From: Pararge aegeria
Taxonomy: Eukaryota; Arthropoda; Insecta; Lepidoptera; Nymphalidae
DNA: 64,000 nt
NCBI RefSeq assembly: GCF_905163445.1
Contig: NC_053182.1
Span: 5,022,001 to 5,086,000 of the forward strand
Reading direction: 5' to 3'
Shown here: piece by piece, positions 23,321 through 35,022 of the stretch
How the letters are laid out: each line of letters begins with the position of its first letter
How positions within the stretch are numbered: the stretch's first letter is position 1
Position numbers and translations under genes: made by a program
The notes under the pieces: generated by a model
Database searches by the model: none
Seen by the model: the letters and a program-made list of their open reading frames with translations, nothing else
Told to the model about the DNA's origin: nothing

Positions 23321-23711
23321 TACAACGTGTAAATGAAAACTGATATAATACTTTAGAGGCTTTAGGGGTATATTATTTACTGTCCCTGAAACCTATCTTA
23401 GTTTTTGAATAAACCATTACCATAGTTTTTACTGAAAGAAATCAGATACAGCCCTAACGCCACATGCAAAAGTGAAAACAAGTGACTCCTGTCATTCTAT
23501 TAGGTAAGTACGCGACGCGTAGCGTAGGTACGAGTAGGATGCACGTGTTGGTATTTTATCTTCAATAGGGTTGTCAAACATTGCAATTTTTTAAATAATT
23601 GTATGGAAAAATAAATATGCTTCTTTTCATTTAATATTTTGCAGGGTGATTCCTTTTGAAATATACTTATGCACCCTTCAACAGTATCTCGTAATTCCGT
23701 TACACGTTGTA
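23321..23711 (+). mobile_element. TIR element (Tc1/mariner-like MITE), copy 1
   Basis: Starts TACAACGTGTAAATGAAAAC and ends CCGTTACACGTTGTA. The interior is shared with copies at 28769 and 33825 (AGAAATCAGATACAGCCC, TTCAATAGGGTTGTCAAACA, ATATGCTTCTTTTCATTTAA, CAGGGTGATTCCTT). TA-rich flanks suggest TA target sites. No ORF. Confidence 0.72.
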
Positions 23712-23779
23712 TGTAAGATATATTACTCTGTCCATTGTACTCCTATTGCCGGCTTAAGTAATTATTAGTATAGTTTAGT

Positions 23780-24079
23780 TTGACTCCATTAGCATTCCGC
23801 ACCAACAATTCCATTTCAAAAGAACTGAATATCAAAGAACGACTTTTGTCTACGGTGCAGTTACGAATATTCAAGTTTTTTGGCCACATCTCAAGGAATG
23901 AGGGGTCAATTGAATTGGTGCAAGGACAGGTTGAAGGAAAAAGAACAAGAGGGCGGTCACCTACTCGTTGGACAGATACGGGGATATCGCTGACCCGGAC
24001 AACTGTGGTGAAATGCTTTCGACACGCCACCGACCGCCATAAGTGGAGAAGACGCGCGGGAAGCTGTGCAATCCAATGA
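23780..24079 (+). pseudogene. LINE reverse-transcriptase C-terminal fragment (RTE-like)
   Basis: 99 open codons including LNIKERLLSTVQLRIFKFFG, HISRNEGSIE, QGQVEGKRTRGRSPTRWTD and FRHATDRHKWR. The FFGH...EGKRxRGRSPTRW...DRxKWR pattern is the C-terminal end of RTE-type endonuclease-reverse transcriptases. The RT core and 5' end are missing. A 3' AAGAAGAAGAAG tail follows at about 24142. Confidence 0.72.
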
Positions 24080-24261
24080 TGCCTAGCGCCATTAAATTCA
24101 TTTCAGCAGCCACGACCACTCTGCCAAGAGTGCACGACTAAGAAGAAGAAGAGTTTGACCACTCAGTTTGACCAACCGGAGTTACCGGTATGATTTAAGT
24201 GCTAGATGTTAAAGAACTCGCAAAACTCGTTACCGGCTGGTAGACTAATGGCAGTTATATA

Positions 24262-24560
24262 ATTACTCCCACGTTGTTACCGTTAGCGCCGGCGCGGGGG
24301 ACCTTTCAACCTATTCATTGTTCTTAGTTTCAACCCCATTGAATTAAATTTCAAGTCAAGCGACCTTTGCAAGGCAAACGACCCTGCGTCTGCTAACAAG
24401 CCTGCAAAAACCTGTGCGGTCTAAAATGCCAACAACCTGTAGGGGTTACAAACCACTCGTTTTATAATTGTCACATTTAATCGTCCTAACTAATGCATCG
24501 GTTAGTTAGTTATGAACCCACCTAGCTTTAATTAGCCATAACCTTAGGGCTTGTGCACAC
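24262..24560 (+). repeat. Locally triplicated segment, copy 3
   Basis: CGTTGTTACCGTTAGCGCCG, GCGACCTTTGCAAGGCAAAC, CTGCTAACAAGCC, AAACCTGTGCGGTCTAAAAT, GCCAACAACCTG, TTTAATCGTCC, TTAATTAGCCATAACCTTAG. Confidence 0.75.
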
Positions 24561-24689
24561 CTCAGCTTGGCAGCCTTCATAGGATGGGTGACCTTTTATT
24601 AGACCAGGCTCCGGTTGTTTACTACTACAGCATTTAGTGTAAGTATTAAGAATTCAGGCAGCAGTGATATCCCAGTGCGTATTAGGAAA

Positions 24690-24868
24690 TTGGAATATCA
24701 CTTGCTTCAACGGTGAAGGAAAAAATCGTGAGGAAACCTGCATGCCTGAGAGTTCTCCATAATGTTCTCAAAGGTGTGTGGAGTCCATCAATCTGCACTG
24801 GGCCAGCGTGATAGACTACGGCCTTAACCCCTTCTTATGGGAGGGGGTTGATATGATGATGATGGTTA
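24690..24868 (+). repeat. SINE-A body
   Basis: ATATCACTTGCTTCAACGGT, CCTGCATGCCTGAGAGTTCT, TTCTCAAAGGTGTGTGGAGT, GGCCTTAACCCCTTCTTATG, then GATGATGATGG. Confidence 0.75.
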
Positions 24869-26646
24869 AAAATTCCCACGACTATCTATTTTGTTTTGTT
24901 TTATATTGGCTGTATTTTGTGGAAAATGAGTGAAGAGTGGCTTGCCAGTGTTATAAGCCATTCGCCCGCTATTGCCTTTGTTCTTTTTAAATTGGCCCAC
25001 GGAATCACTATTGAAAAAAATTTGCCAACTTCTGGCACAAATCTAGTTTTTGGAATTCTATGTGAAATAATTACCAACCCAAAATGTATCAAACGTTTTA
25101 AGTTTCTATACGTAGGTATATAAAATGGAATTAAATAACGAATATTCGTTCAATTACTAAGGAAGCGAGATATAAACTAAATCTCTTAAATAGTAACAAA
25201 ATAAAATAAAATAAAAATCGCTCCAGTACTTTCGAAGCCTATTAGTACAAATAAACTAAAAACTTATATCTTATATTATATCTTGTTTATTTTAATTTGT
25301 TTTAGTTTATTTAATTATATTTAGTTACCTAGTTTTAAGATCTTTTCTTTTTTTATTGTTTATGTTCTCATTAATATGTTTTTGTGTAGCATGTACTCTA
25401 AGTATATGTTGATTCCTATGTGTTGTTTTTTTCTTAAATAAAAGAATTATCATGTTTATTATTAAAAAATCTTTCCTCTTTTTAATATAAGAAAAGATTG
25501 CGACATTTATAAGTGAGAAACTTTCCCTAATTGATTTTGGACTGGTAGGTACATCCATCCTAGTTTATTAAATTATTATAAATAACTATTGTAGACAATT
25601 TCAGTTATAATGAAGACTTTAATGGAACTCGATGTGCATCGTTGGATATCGTTAAGTATAAGTGAGGGTACAGTTAAAACAACTCATGCCATAAAACTGA
25701 TATGGCATTAGGTATATCCGATTACGAACTTTTTACGGCGATTGAGACTAACTTATCAAAGTTTAATAACCCAACATATTATATTTTTATATATCATAGG
25801 TAGGTACATGTACATGTACAAGTAAAGTAAAGTAAATATAATTATTATACAGACAAATGCGTACTTCACATCTTATATTGGTGAGTATACATACTCAGCA
25901 ATATAAGATAAATAAATGTACTTATTTAATGGTGCAATTTAAAATCTACTGTCCCTGATTTAGGTCAAAACCTGTATTCAAGGCGACAGTGCTCTCCTTA
26001 AATTGTTGACTAGAGTCATATGTGTCAGACATGATTGAGTGTATTGTGCTTGTGTGATATAGATCACATCATCATTTACATCGTTCTCAGCCAATCAAAT
26101 TCAAATTCAAAAATTCTTAATTCACAGGCACTTATGAAGCGTTCATACATATATGTTTACATTATTTTAAGGGGATGCTGATTACTTCGTTCGTTAAACC
26201 TAAAGCTATGAAGGTCTAGGAAGAGCCCCCAATAAACTTAGCCGGGAATTTTTTTGTTATCAACATCTCACAGTAAATTAATATTAAGCTTTGAAGTTAG
26301 AGCAATTCACACCCAATCTTTTATATCGTTTAAGTAATCCTTAACATTACAAAAGGATTTTTTTGTAAGCTTACGTTTTATATAAACTTTGAACTTAATT
26401 AGAGACATCTCAAAGATTTTATTCGGTAATTTGTTTTAAAATCATTATATTGTACAATGTACATGTGTCTGTATAAAAAGTATAGGCTAACATTTTTAGA
26501 GAAATGCAATGTTATGTAAAAAAAACAAAAACCACCGTCTTCTCATGTAGTTTTGGTTATTTTTAGGACAACTGAACAAATTATGAATTTTAAATGAATT
26601 CAAAATAGTGATTTTGTGCAACTGTCATATAAAGTATCTACTTCAT
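24869..26646. other. AT-rich non-coding DNA
   Basis: No coding region. Minor direct repeats (AAGTAAAGTAAAGTAAATA at about 25820) and a palindromic pair (CTTATATTGGTGAGTATACA / CAATATAAG at about 25870-25905). A 60-bp D-like scrap (AATTCAAATTCAAAAATTC) lies at about 26097. Confidence 0.35.
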
Positions 26647-26822
26647 GTCCGTACTAATATAATAAATGCGATTAATATATTATATGCGTAAGTATGTTTG
26701 TTTGTTTGTCTTTCCTTAACGCCCTACCTAAGCTTATAATCAACTTGATATTTGGCATAGAGTTAGTTGAAAAGACAGTGTGTAACATAGGCTACTTTTG
26801 ATTGCGGGCAACCGCGAGTGAA
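26647..26822 (+). mobile_element. Helitron fragment, 3' end lost
   Basis: TCCGTACTAATATAATAAAT, then GTATGTTTGTTTGTTTGTC, AAAAGACAGTGTGTAACATA, GGCTACTTTTGATTGCGGG. Truncated where a SINE-B begins. Confidence 0.55.
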
Positions 26823-27100
26823 TCTTTTACTCTATTACAAGTTAGCCCTTGACTGCAATCTCATCTGGTGGTAAGTGATGATGCAGTCTAAAATGATAGC
26901 AGGCTAACCTGTTAGGGAGTATGGTAGTCATACCCCTAATAGGTTTTTACGCGACATTGCACCGGAACACTAAATCGCTTAGCGGCACGTCTCCGTCGGT
27001 AGGGTGGTAACTAGCCACGGCCAAAGCCTCCCACCAGAGATAATTCAGAAATTATAAATTCCCGAATTGTCCCTGCTGGGAATTGAACCTCCTACTTAAA
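26822..27100 (-). repeat. SINE-B with part of its tRNA head
   Basis: CTATTACAAGTTAGCCCTTG, AAGTGATGATGCAGTCTAAA, AACCTGTTAGGGAGTATGGT, GCTTAGCGGCACGTCTCC, CTAGCCACGGCCAAAGCCTC, then CCTGCTGGGAATTGAACCTC, the B-box side of the head. Confidence 0.8.
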
Positions 27101-27375
27101 TTCACAGCGAACCAAACTCTAAAAATCCATTGACTTATTTCATTAGATGTAAAACCTCCAATAAAACCTATTTAACGATGACGATAAAATAATACTAGGT
27201 CGTCTGTCTGTCGACGTTACATTGTCCCAACTTGACGGTAACTGTTACCTATTATGTGCACTCGTAATTTAACAAGGCATAGACAGTAATTATTTAAGCC
27301 AGAGGCTTCCAGAAATAATGTTTGATATCATAAGTTCATGAGTAATGGTCGTAAAGTGGATCTTTTTATACTGTG

Positions 27376-27772
27376 ACCATTTCGGTGCGATTTATGAGAC
27401 AGTCTTAATACTTTTTCCTAACTTTTAAGACACGTTCCATTACTGGGGGCTTGCTCCCATCGCTTGATAGTCATCATCATCATATCAACCCATTACCGGC
27501 CCACTACAGAGCACGGGTCTTCTCTTACAGTGAGAAGGGGTTAAGGTCTTAGTCCACCAAGCTGGCCCCGTGTGGATTGGTGGAGTCCACACACCTTTGA
27601 GAACATGGTGGAGTCTCAGGCATGCAGGTTTCCTAACGATATTTTCCTTCATCTTTGAAGCAACTGATATTTCAATTGCGTAAATTACTTAGAAAAGTTA
27701 GAGGGCTGGGATTCGAACTCGGCCTCACGAAAGTGATGTTGAAGTCCACCCCACTGGGCTATCACAGCTTCC
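27376..27772 (-). repeat. SINE-A, full length, with shared extra 3' segment
   Basis: 27376-27469 repeats the 94 bp found at 4585-4676 (ATTTCGGTGCGATTTATGAG, ACGTTCCATTACTGGGGGCT). The SINE-A follows to GATTCGAACTCGGCC and CCACTGGGCTATCACAGCTT. Confidence 0.8.
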
Positions 27773-28768
27773 CTACCCACTGGCCCATATATATATATAT
27801 ATGGCCGCTTCCTACAATAATATAATATAAATATCATATTATATGTAATAGTGATCCCCCTGGTCTTTTATCTTCAAGGAATGTAAAATTAATTACTAAT
27901 ATATATTTCTGGCTGGACGCAGAAATTTTAATTTGTAACTTTTTTTATATTGCATATTAATATTTAATGTAAGTTTTTTTTTATTAGATTAGTTTTTAAT
28001 TATTCTATTTATGTTATAGTGTAGTGCGTATTGGTGGGTCATAGATACCAAATAAATAAATAAATAAATAAAACTGCGTCTGATATCCTGTGAATTTTTT
28101 ATATGCCCATCTCCAGAAAGCAACGTATATATTTTGAAAATCAACGACTTCCATACAAACTTACTTTTTCCCCATTTCACCCATTCGGATTTAGTTTTTT
28201 GGAAACTGTAAAACACGAGCTTCTTATTTTTAACCGAAAGCTTAAACCATTTTTCACGGATAAAAATTGAAAAATGAAAGACTTATGTCATCTTATATCA
28301 TCATACATACTTTCTTCCCCTTTAGAATTAAAAACAACAGTGCTCAAAATTCTCTAAAAATGTCAAAATTCTGCATTTAGGCATTTGGTGCTGCTACTGA
28401 AGGCAGTCTATCTGTCAGTCTGGACTAAGCCAAGAATGTAGATTCTTATCAGCTACCTTTGCTAGGCTCAGTACTTCGTATCGATGCTTCCGAGATTTAT
28501 TTGTGTTAAGAAGAATAAATGGTGACCCTATGTTTTAGGAAACGGCGCGTGAAGAAGCCGACGACCTGACACGCGCTGGCGCGCGCGCATCCGTCGTGGA
28601 AAATGTAAGGTGCATTGCCGTAGCGGTGGGGGGAGGGTAACGCGAAGCTTTGAGCTGACCCGCCCCTATACTGTTTTGATTTTTGGATTTTACAATATAG
28701 CTTACTTACTCAGGTGCTAGTACTGCTTAAGTAAGTATTTTTTAATACGTAAATCAAAATTATCTATA
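27773..28768. other. Non-coding DNA with microsatellites
   Basis: (AT)n at 27787-27803 and (AAAT)n at 28050-28073. A GC-richer stretch (about 28540-28650) has CGACGACCTGACACGCGCTG and a G run but no open frame. Confidence 0.35.
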
Positions 28769-29127
28769 TACAATGTGTAACGGAATTACGAAATACTCTT
28801 TAAGTCTGCATAAGTATTTTGATAAGGAAACCCAGTAAAAATATGAAATCAAAAGAAGCATATGTCTTTACTTTTGACAACCCTATTGAAGATAAAAGGC
28901 CGCCAAGTGCATAGTACACTACGCGACGCGTACCTATTAATTTGAAAGGAGTCACATGATTTTACTTTTGCGTGTGATGTTATGGCTGTATCTGTTTTCT
29001 TTCAGTAAAACTATGGCAATAGTTTACTCAAAAAAAATTAGTTATACGTTTCGGTTTCACAGATAAGTCTCAGAGACAGTACATAAAGCCTGTGAAGTAT
29101 TATTTCGGTTTTCATTTACACGTTGTA
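28769..29127 (-). mobile_element. TIR element (Tc1/mariner-like MITE), copy 2
   Basis: TACAATGTGTAACGGAATTA ... TTCATTTACACGTTGTA, reverse orientation relative to the copy at 23321. Flanked by TATA on both sides. The interior matches (GACAACCCTATTGAAGATAA, GGCTGTATCTGTTTTCTTTC). Confidence 0.72.
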
Positions 29128-30042
29128 TATAAAACTGAATCTCTATTCGTTAGTCTCACTAAACTTTTAAGATTTGGCTAATTTAGGTCTTAAAATATAT
29201 CTTTAGGATATGTGGCGTAGTTAGATTAGTATCTCTAACTCGCAACCTGGAGACAGGCAGAATTTCCAGACAGAGTTAATAATCTTTAAAAAAAAAAGCC
29301 AAACAAACTTGTGGCAATAAACTTGTGTGTGAATTATTAACCTTATTATCAGGATAAACGACTTATCAAATTAACTGTCTCTTCAAAGTAATACTTCTAT
29401 AACTGTTGGTAGCAAGGCCGTTGGTATGCATTGTGTTAGAGCCAATATATAATAATCCCTCCTCAACGATATTGCTGCCTCCACGTTTGGTAAGGTGCAT
29501 GGCATCCAGGTCCGAGCAGGTGAAACATCGCGCGCATGCCACCACCTGTCTTAGTGCCCGATCTACACTACCAAGAGCCGAGACGAGGCAACACGAGTGC
29601 GACAGTGCGGTTAGCGTCCTCGCCTCCTCTATTTAAGGCTTGACTTTGGCCTTAGCCAGCAGCCTCCCACCTGTGTCCTTACTGTTCAAGATTACGTTCA
29701 GCGTGCGACCAATGACATTAAACGTATTTTTTTTTGATAGTTATAAATGGCGGTTCAAGCAGATGGCCCACCGCCTATCAGACCAACACTTCGCAGAGCA
29801 TGCAAGGAACACGTCCTGGAGAATGCTGCTCTTTGCCCATCAACCTGAAGTGTTAGGGTTAAGCCTACACCGGCAACCAACGGCCTACCGGCCCTTCAGA
29901 CCGGAACACAACATGGCATCAATGCTGCTTTCCGACAGAAATAAGCATGGCGGTAGCACAGTAGTAGTAAGCTTGGCAGATTTTGACGACCTCCCTAGAA
30001 GAACGGTGAGCGCTGTGAAATTAAGTATTCAGTTAGTAGTAG
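29128..30042. other. Non-coding or decayed repeat DNA
   Basis: An open frame of 143 codons ends in the following SINE-B, and I see no conserved motif in it. TTTGACGACCTCCCTAGAAG followed by AACGGTGAGCGCTGTG (29980-30017) is a phrase I associate with lepidopteran repeats. Not called as a gene. Confidence 0.3.
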
Positions 30043-30245
30043 GTCTGGTGAGAGGCTTGGGCCGTGGCTAGTACAACCCTACAGAAAAAGACGTGCCGCT
30101 AAGCGATTCAGTGTTCCAGTGCGATGTCGCGTAGAAACCGATTATATGACTACCGTACTCCCTTACAGGTTAGCCCGCTTCCATCTTAGACTGCATCATC
30201 ACTTACCACCTTATGGGATTGCAGTCAAGGGCTAACTTGTAGAGC
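30043..30245 (+). repeat. SINE-B body
   Basis: GGTGAGAGGCTTGGGCCGTG, GACGTGCCGCTAAGCGATTC, TCGCGTAGAAACCGATTA, CTTACAGGTTAGCCCGCTTC, AGTCAAGGGCTAACTTGTAG. Confidence 0.8.
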
Positions 30246-30639
30246 AGTCGCATTAAGTTGTAACGCAGGAAGAAGACCAAACGCTGCTAAGGAGGCGGTG
30301 TGGTCCACGCTTTACCTTACCTTGCCTCCGTAACGACACTCCGCGCGATGTCGGTTTTATCGCCGAAGTCAAAAGAACGTGTGTCGGGCAGAAGCGAAGC
30401 GAGTAAAATTTAAGAGTGTGTTGAGCGGACGAAATGTGTAGGATGGATAGCACTCTTGCCACTAATCGTGCAAGAACAAGCTGCACTCGCGAGAGTGTTG
30501 TTCCGCATAGTGTACTCGTATCTGTACACTCTAAACAGTTTTAGTTTTTAGTCTTATGAAGTAAACCAAACTTTACTTAAATATATTTTTTATTTCACGC
30601 TTCTTTGTACATGAGAGTAGCTATATTATTTACTCAACT

Positions 30640-30840
30640 AATTCGTTTGTGTAGTGGTTAATTTGCTTAACTGAATCACGAGGTCTTGGTTTCGATTTCT
30701 GATTCGGGCTATCAATTGTATGGTATTTAATTTTTCTGTTTAATCTCTCAGTACCAGCCCGGAGTTAGGAAATTGAGTCTCCAGCCTCGTGCCTCGGAGA
30801 GAAAAAGGTTCTCACACGGACGAGCTCTGACAAAAAGCTT
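30640..30840 (+). repeat. tRNA-derived SINE (family J)
   Basis: A box TTTGTGTAGTGGTTAATTTG, B-box-like CTTGGTTTCGATTTCTG, body CCCGGAGTTAGGAAATTGAG, CCTCGTGCCTCGGAGAG. The CGGAGTTAGGAAATTG phrase recurs reversed at 50160-50190. Confidence 0.6.
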
Positions 30841-31327
30841 TCATACTACTAATACCTATCATTTTTTTTTAACGGGCGGTTGCCATCTACGTCCAAAGAG
30901 GTCGATTCGCAATTATTAGAACGTATCAACATAAACAGATGTAACAACTAAAATAGGTACAATGTTCGTAATTAGCTAGTTAAATGTAATTAAAATTGAT
31001 AGTCGTATCTTCCATTAGAGGCTTGCGCTGGCGCAGGCAGCGGACCGATTAGCCTTGTCTTGCTTTCTTGCTCCGATCGCTATCATTTCTGCCACCATAC
31101 TGTTTAGCGATTATCTGTGGCGAAGAGAGTTCTTCTTTATACCGATAAGATGTGTCTATTGAACATTATTTAGGCCGGTTACTAATTACTATTTACTTAA
31201 CAAGGCTTCTTCTTTTGCTTTTTGTTTTTTGAGTGTGCCAAATCAGCACTTTGCACTGCATCGAAGACACCTATACCTATTGGAAGAGCTGCTGCAAAGG
31301 GTTTTGTTAAAAAATACAGCTTTTTAA

Positions 31328-31655
31328 TCATCATCACCACCATCACATCAACTCTTTAGTGACTCACTACAGAGCACTGGTCTCCCTCCCACAATTAGAA
31401 AGGGGGTTTGTCTTCGACAAAATGTCGAAATCTCAGGCGTAAAGGTTTCCTCACGATGTTTTCCTTCACCGTTGAAGCAAATGATATTTGAATTACGTAA
31501 CCCCTTTGCCATCATATCACCCATTCCCTTTGCTATATCATGTTACGTATAGGTTAAAACGCACATAACTTAGAAAAGTTAGAGGTGAGTGCTCGGATTC
31601 GGACTCGGCCCGGGGGAAAGAGAGGTCGTGCCCAATGCGCTATCACCGCTATCAC
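31328..31655 (-). repeat. SINE-A with internal insertion
   Basis: CATCATCACCACCATCACAT, GGTTTCCTCACGATGTTTTC, GTTGAAGCAAATGATATTTG, then about 55 bp (31499-31553) foreign to SINE-A with TTACGTA on both sides, then AAAACGCACATAACTTAGAA, CAATGCGCTATCACCGCT. Confidence 0.7.
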
Positions 31656-32924
31656 GGCTCTTTAATATTATCTTAGAATATCGATTGTAGATGTATGTAG
31701 ACTGTTATTTAGCTAAGCTTACACATATTCTCTCTCATAAGGCAAAGAGGATACGAACTCTTAAACATACCTACAACATATTTTTGGACACTATTCAGGT
31801 TGATACATTGATGTTTATGTTTAGTGACTTCGGCTCTACGTCTAGCTACGTCTAGTGTAAGTTTTTTCCTTATTTATTTTGATGGTGTAGCGCAAACGAA
31901 AATAAATAAATATTTTAATAACTTTTCATAAAAAGGCGGGCTTTTGCTTAACGTACCAAACCACAATGGCATCATTTTTGGCATGATGGCGGTGAGATAC
32001 GAAAACATGGCGCCTTGGTCTTGAAACATTGTGTATACACAATACAATCTGTGGTCGGTTTTGAAGCACTGGCAAGCGTTTCATCCGTTACATTAGTTAG
32101 GTATTTAATTATCTGGTCATACCTATTGAACTATTATCCAGGTGTACCTTTTTAGGAACTCAACATAACTTTTTTCTAGGAAAAGAGCAAAGCGGTTTTG
32201 AATTAACAAAATCACGATTTATTTACTAATGGGTTCTTAATGCTAATAATATTAGTTAGGTGACTATGTTACCTCAGTATTCTTTATCAAGTAGCAATTA
32301 TAACCTCCTTTAAGAAATCGGTTGAAAATAGAGCATCGTGAGCAACGATTTGGTCTAAGATTTCACGGAAGTGTTGATGGCCTCTATTGTGGCGAAACGG
32401 AAAATGGCGTTCATCGACCCCACGCCGCATGATTTGTGGATAAGGGTCATCGCAAATTCCCCTTGAAGGACTTTGTATTCGGCTGCACCTCCTCAAGCGA
32501 GAGTATCAGCTTTTCCGGCCAAAGAAACGAGGAAATGTTATCGCCGCACCGGAGATTGCCTCTATTGGGTAGATAATCTTTTAATAGCCCCGGGGAGACG
32601 AATTGGGCAACTGTAATGTCTTCACGGGGAGCGTTGCTAAATAAATAAATAAATATTGAATTGAAAAACAAATTTGGCGATAAATAAAGATACTTTAAAG
32701 TATAAAAAATGTTTTTATTAACTTTCTCAACAATAATCTATTTACAGTTTCATTTTTACAATAAACATATACAATTTACTATATTTACAGATTGTCTCTA
32801 GCAAGCCTATCTTGGACCCACTAAGTGCTTCGATGTGCTTAAATATACAATTTTAAATATACAGTACATACTAAAAATCCTGCTAGAACCCCATTTTTTA
32901 CTTTTACTTTATTTATTATATCCC
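31656..32924. other. Non-coding DNA
   Basis: No supported gene. A moderately GC-rich stretch (32330-32635) has minus-strand open frames of 69 and 74 codons with no recognisable motif. Confidence 0.3.
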
Positions 32925-32985
32925 TCGTCACTGTGGGAGGAAACCCGTGACCTGTAGTGGGCCGGTAATGTGTTGATTGTTGATG
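32925..32985 (+). repeat. SINE-A 3' tail fragment
   Basis: TCACTGTGGGAGGAAACCCG, TGACCTGTAGTGGGCCGGTA, ATGTGTTGAT. Confidence 0.65.
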
Positions 32986-33593
32986 GGTATACCATATCTT
33001 TTATAGCATTAAAAATATATGGTATACCCATGGTATGCCAAATTTATTTAATTTTAATGATTCATATTGGTACTTTAAAAAATTAGAATAATCCATCAGC
33101 AACCTTGCAAAATCACACAACATATTTTCAAGCATACAGAATATTGTAATTATACACTGACTTTTTTGACCACAGTGATCCAATTAATCATCCCAATATC
33201 TACGTTTATTTACGTAAAATATAATAAACAAAAAAAATATATTAAAAAAAAAATATTGGTTTGACCCAGGACCGTAGTGATTCTTATTTGAATATTGTAA
33301 ACACTAGGTATAACTTTATAACTATATACACATAGGATAACTATATATATACTTTAAATGAACGCGACACTATATTTTACATTTAACCTTAGTTACTCGT
33401 ATATAAACACTTAACGTAAAGGCGGTTTCGAATAAACATAATTATGATAGATATTACTATTAATAATTAGTAGGCCTATATAAATGTGATAAAACACAAA
33501 GGGTCATACATATAAAAGTGGTATAAGGTCGTTATAGTTATGCAGTATTTTGTTACGTTTAAAGTGAGAGCACCTTTCGCATTTCAGAGCGAT

Positions 33594-33776
33594 GAATGAA
33601 TAAATGAATAAATAACTGAATATACTACGACAATACACACATAGCTATCTAGCCCCAAAGTAAGCGTAGCTTGTGTTATGTACTAAGATGACTGGTGAAT
33701 ATTTTAATTAATAATATACATAAGTTCTTATAATATACAGATAAGCACCCAGACACTGAAAACATTCATGTTCCTA
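33594..33776 (-). repeat. SINE-C body, head lost
   Basis: GAATGAATAAATGAATAAAT tail, TACTACGACAATACACACAT, TAGCCCCAAAGTAAGCGTAG, CACCCAGACACTGAAAACAT. Confidence 0.75.
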
Positions 33777-33822
33777 AGGTTGCCTGGAAGAGATAGCTAC
33801 AAAGCGATAAGGTAGGCTGTGC
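33776..33822 (+). repeat. LINE 3' tail fragment with hairpin
   Basis: AGGTTGCCTGGAAGAG, ATAGCTACAAAGCGAT (hairpin with one mispair, 33793-33808), AAGGTAGGC; cut off by the TIR element that follows. Confidence 0.55.
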
Positions 33823-33824
33823 AT

Positions 33825-34172
33825 ATACACAACGTGTAAATGAAAACCGAAATAATACTTCACAGGTTTTTAGGTACATTATGTACTGTCTCTGAGACTT
33901 ATCTGACATACTTTTTATTGAAAGGAATCAGATACAGTCCCTTACATCACATGCAAAATTAAAATAAATTGATTACTACCACTTTATTAGGTACTATGCG
34001 CGTGTCGGTCTTTCATTTTCAATAGGGCTGTCATACGTGAACACTTAGAATATTTTGAACTCATTTGTATCGAAGTATAAATATGCTTCTTTTGATTTAA
34101 TATTTTTACAGGGTGATTCCTTATGAACCCTTAAACAGTGTTTGATGTTTCGTAATTTGGTTACACGCTGTA
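33825..34172 (+). mobile_element. TIR element (Tc1/mariner-like MITE), copy 3
   Basis: TACACAACGTGTAAATGAAA ... GGTTACACGCTGTA; interior GAATCAGATACAGTCCC, TTTCAATAGGGCTGTCATAC, ATATGCTTCTTTTGATTTAA. TA on both sides. Confidence 0.7.
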
Positions 34173-34639
34173 TACACATTAAAACACAAATATATTAATA
34201 AATTAATAAATAAATAATGTATGAGGACACAAAATACATACTCATAAATATAAGTATTTTATAATACCAATAGACACTATTACATACAAATGATAATAAG
34301 TCAGAGACAATAAACTGAATAACTATTCCATCGTTATTCCACGTTTATTTGAAAAGCCCTTACTGTAATTAAGTATCATATATTAATAATTAGTAGTGCG
34401 TTAAAATTTATCGATCTTGTACTCAATTTTAATACATTGCAGTGTTTATTTTCTGACGTGCAATAAGAATTTAGAACGATATGTCATCGATCAACTAATA
34501 CTCGTACTACATTTTTTTCTAAACTGTCTCATTCCTATTAATTGTTTAAACTAACTTTTTACTTTGCGTCATTCTTTTATACTAATAGTAAGCTTTATTT
34601 GCTATAATCATTAAAAATCAGGTAAATCTACACGTTGAA

Positions 34640-35022
34640 ATTTAATCTTCAATCTGTATATTCCACACAAAACCGATCGTCCCATATGCACTCCCTACGC
34701 ACGTTTCTCTACAACACCGGAGCATGTTCACGAGACTCTGTAATGCATAATTGCTAAGTGAAAAATTCGCAAAGTTAGTCGCCTTTTACTTTATACAATT
34801 TTAAAATTAAAAAAGTATGTCAAAAAACATACAATGTTATTTTGTTCAAATACCATAAAGAAAAAATGGACTACAGATACAACGTTGACTATAGACACAA
34901 TGTAGTGATATTTAACGGTTGAAGTAAACATCTGCGGATGTTCCGGTGTCTGTGCGAAACGTGCATAGAGAGTGCATTGCCGAAGATATGTATTGTGTTG
35001 AGTGTAAAGATTGAAGAAATAA
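34640..35022. repeat. Foldback element with long inverted arms
   Basis: The left arm (about 34645-34735: ATCTTCAATCTGTATATTCC ... ACTCCCTACGCACGTTTC ... CCGGAGCATGTTC) is mirrored by the right arm (about 34920-35018: GATGTTCCGGTGTC ... GAAACGTGCATAGAGAGTGC ... AGATTGAAGA). Arms of roughly 95 bp with about 20-25% mismatch and a spacer near 185 bp. The arm sequence is shared with the repeats at 60-300 and 38914-39410. Confidence 0.6.

Noticed and set aside
24896..25123. 75-codon plus-strand ORF with an overlapping minus-strand ORF
   Set aside because: No repeat, splice or motif support; open on both strands by chance in AT-rich DNA.
29640..30071. 143-codon plus-strand open frame
   Set aside because: It runs into a SINE-B, has no recognisable domain and its sequence contains transposon-like phrases; not supported as a gene.
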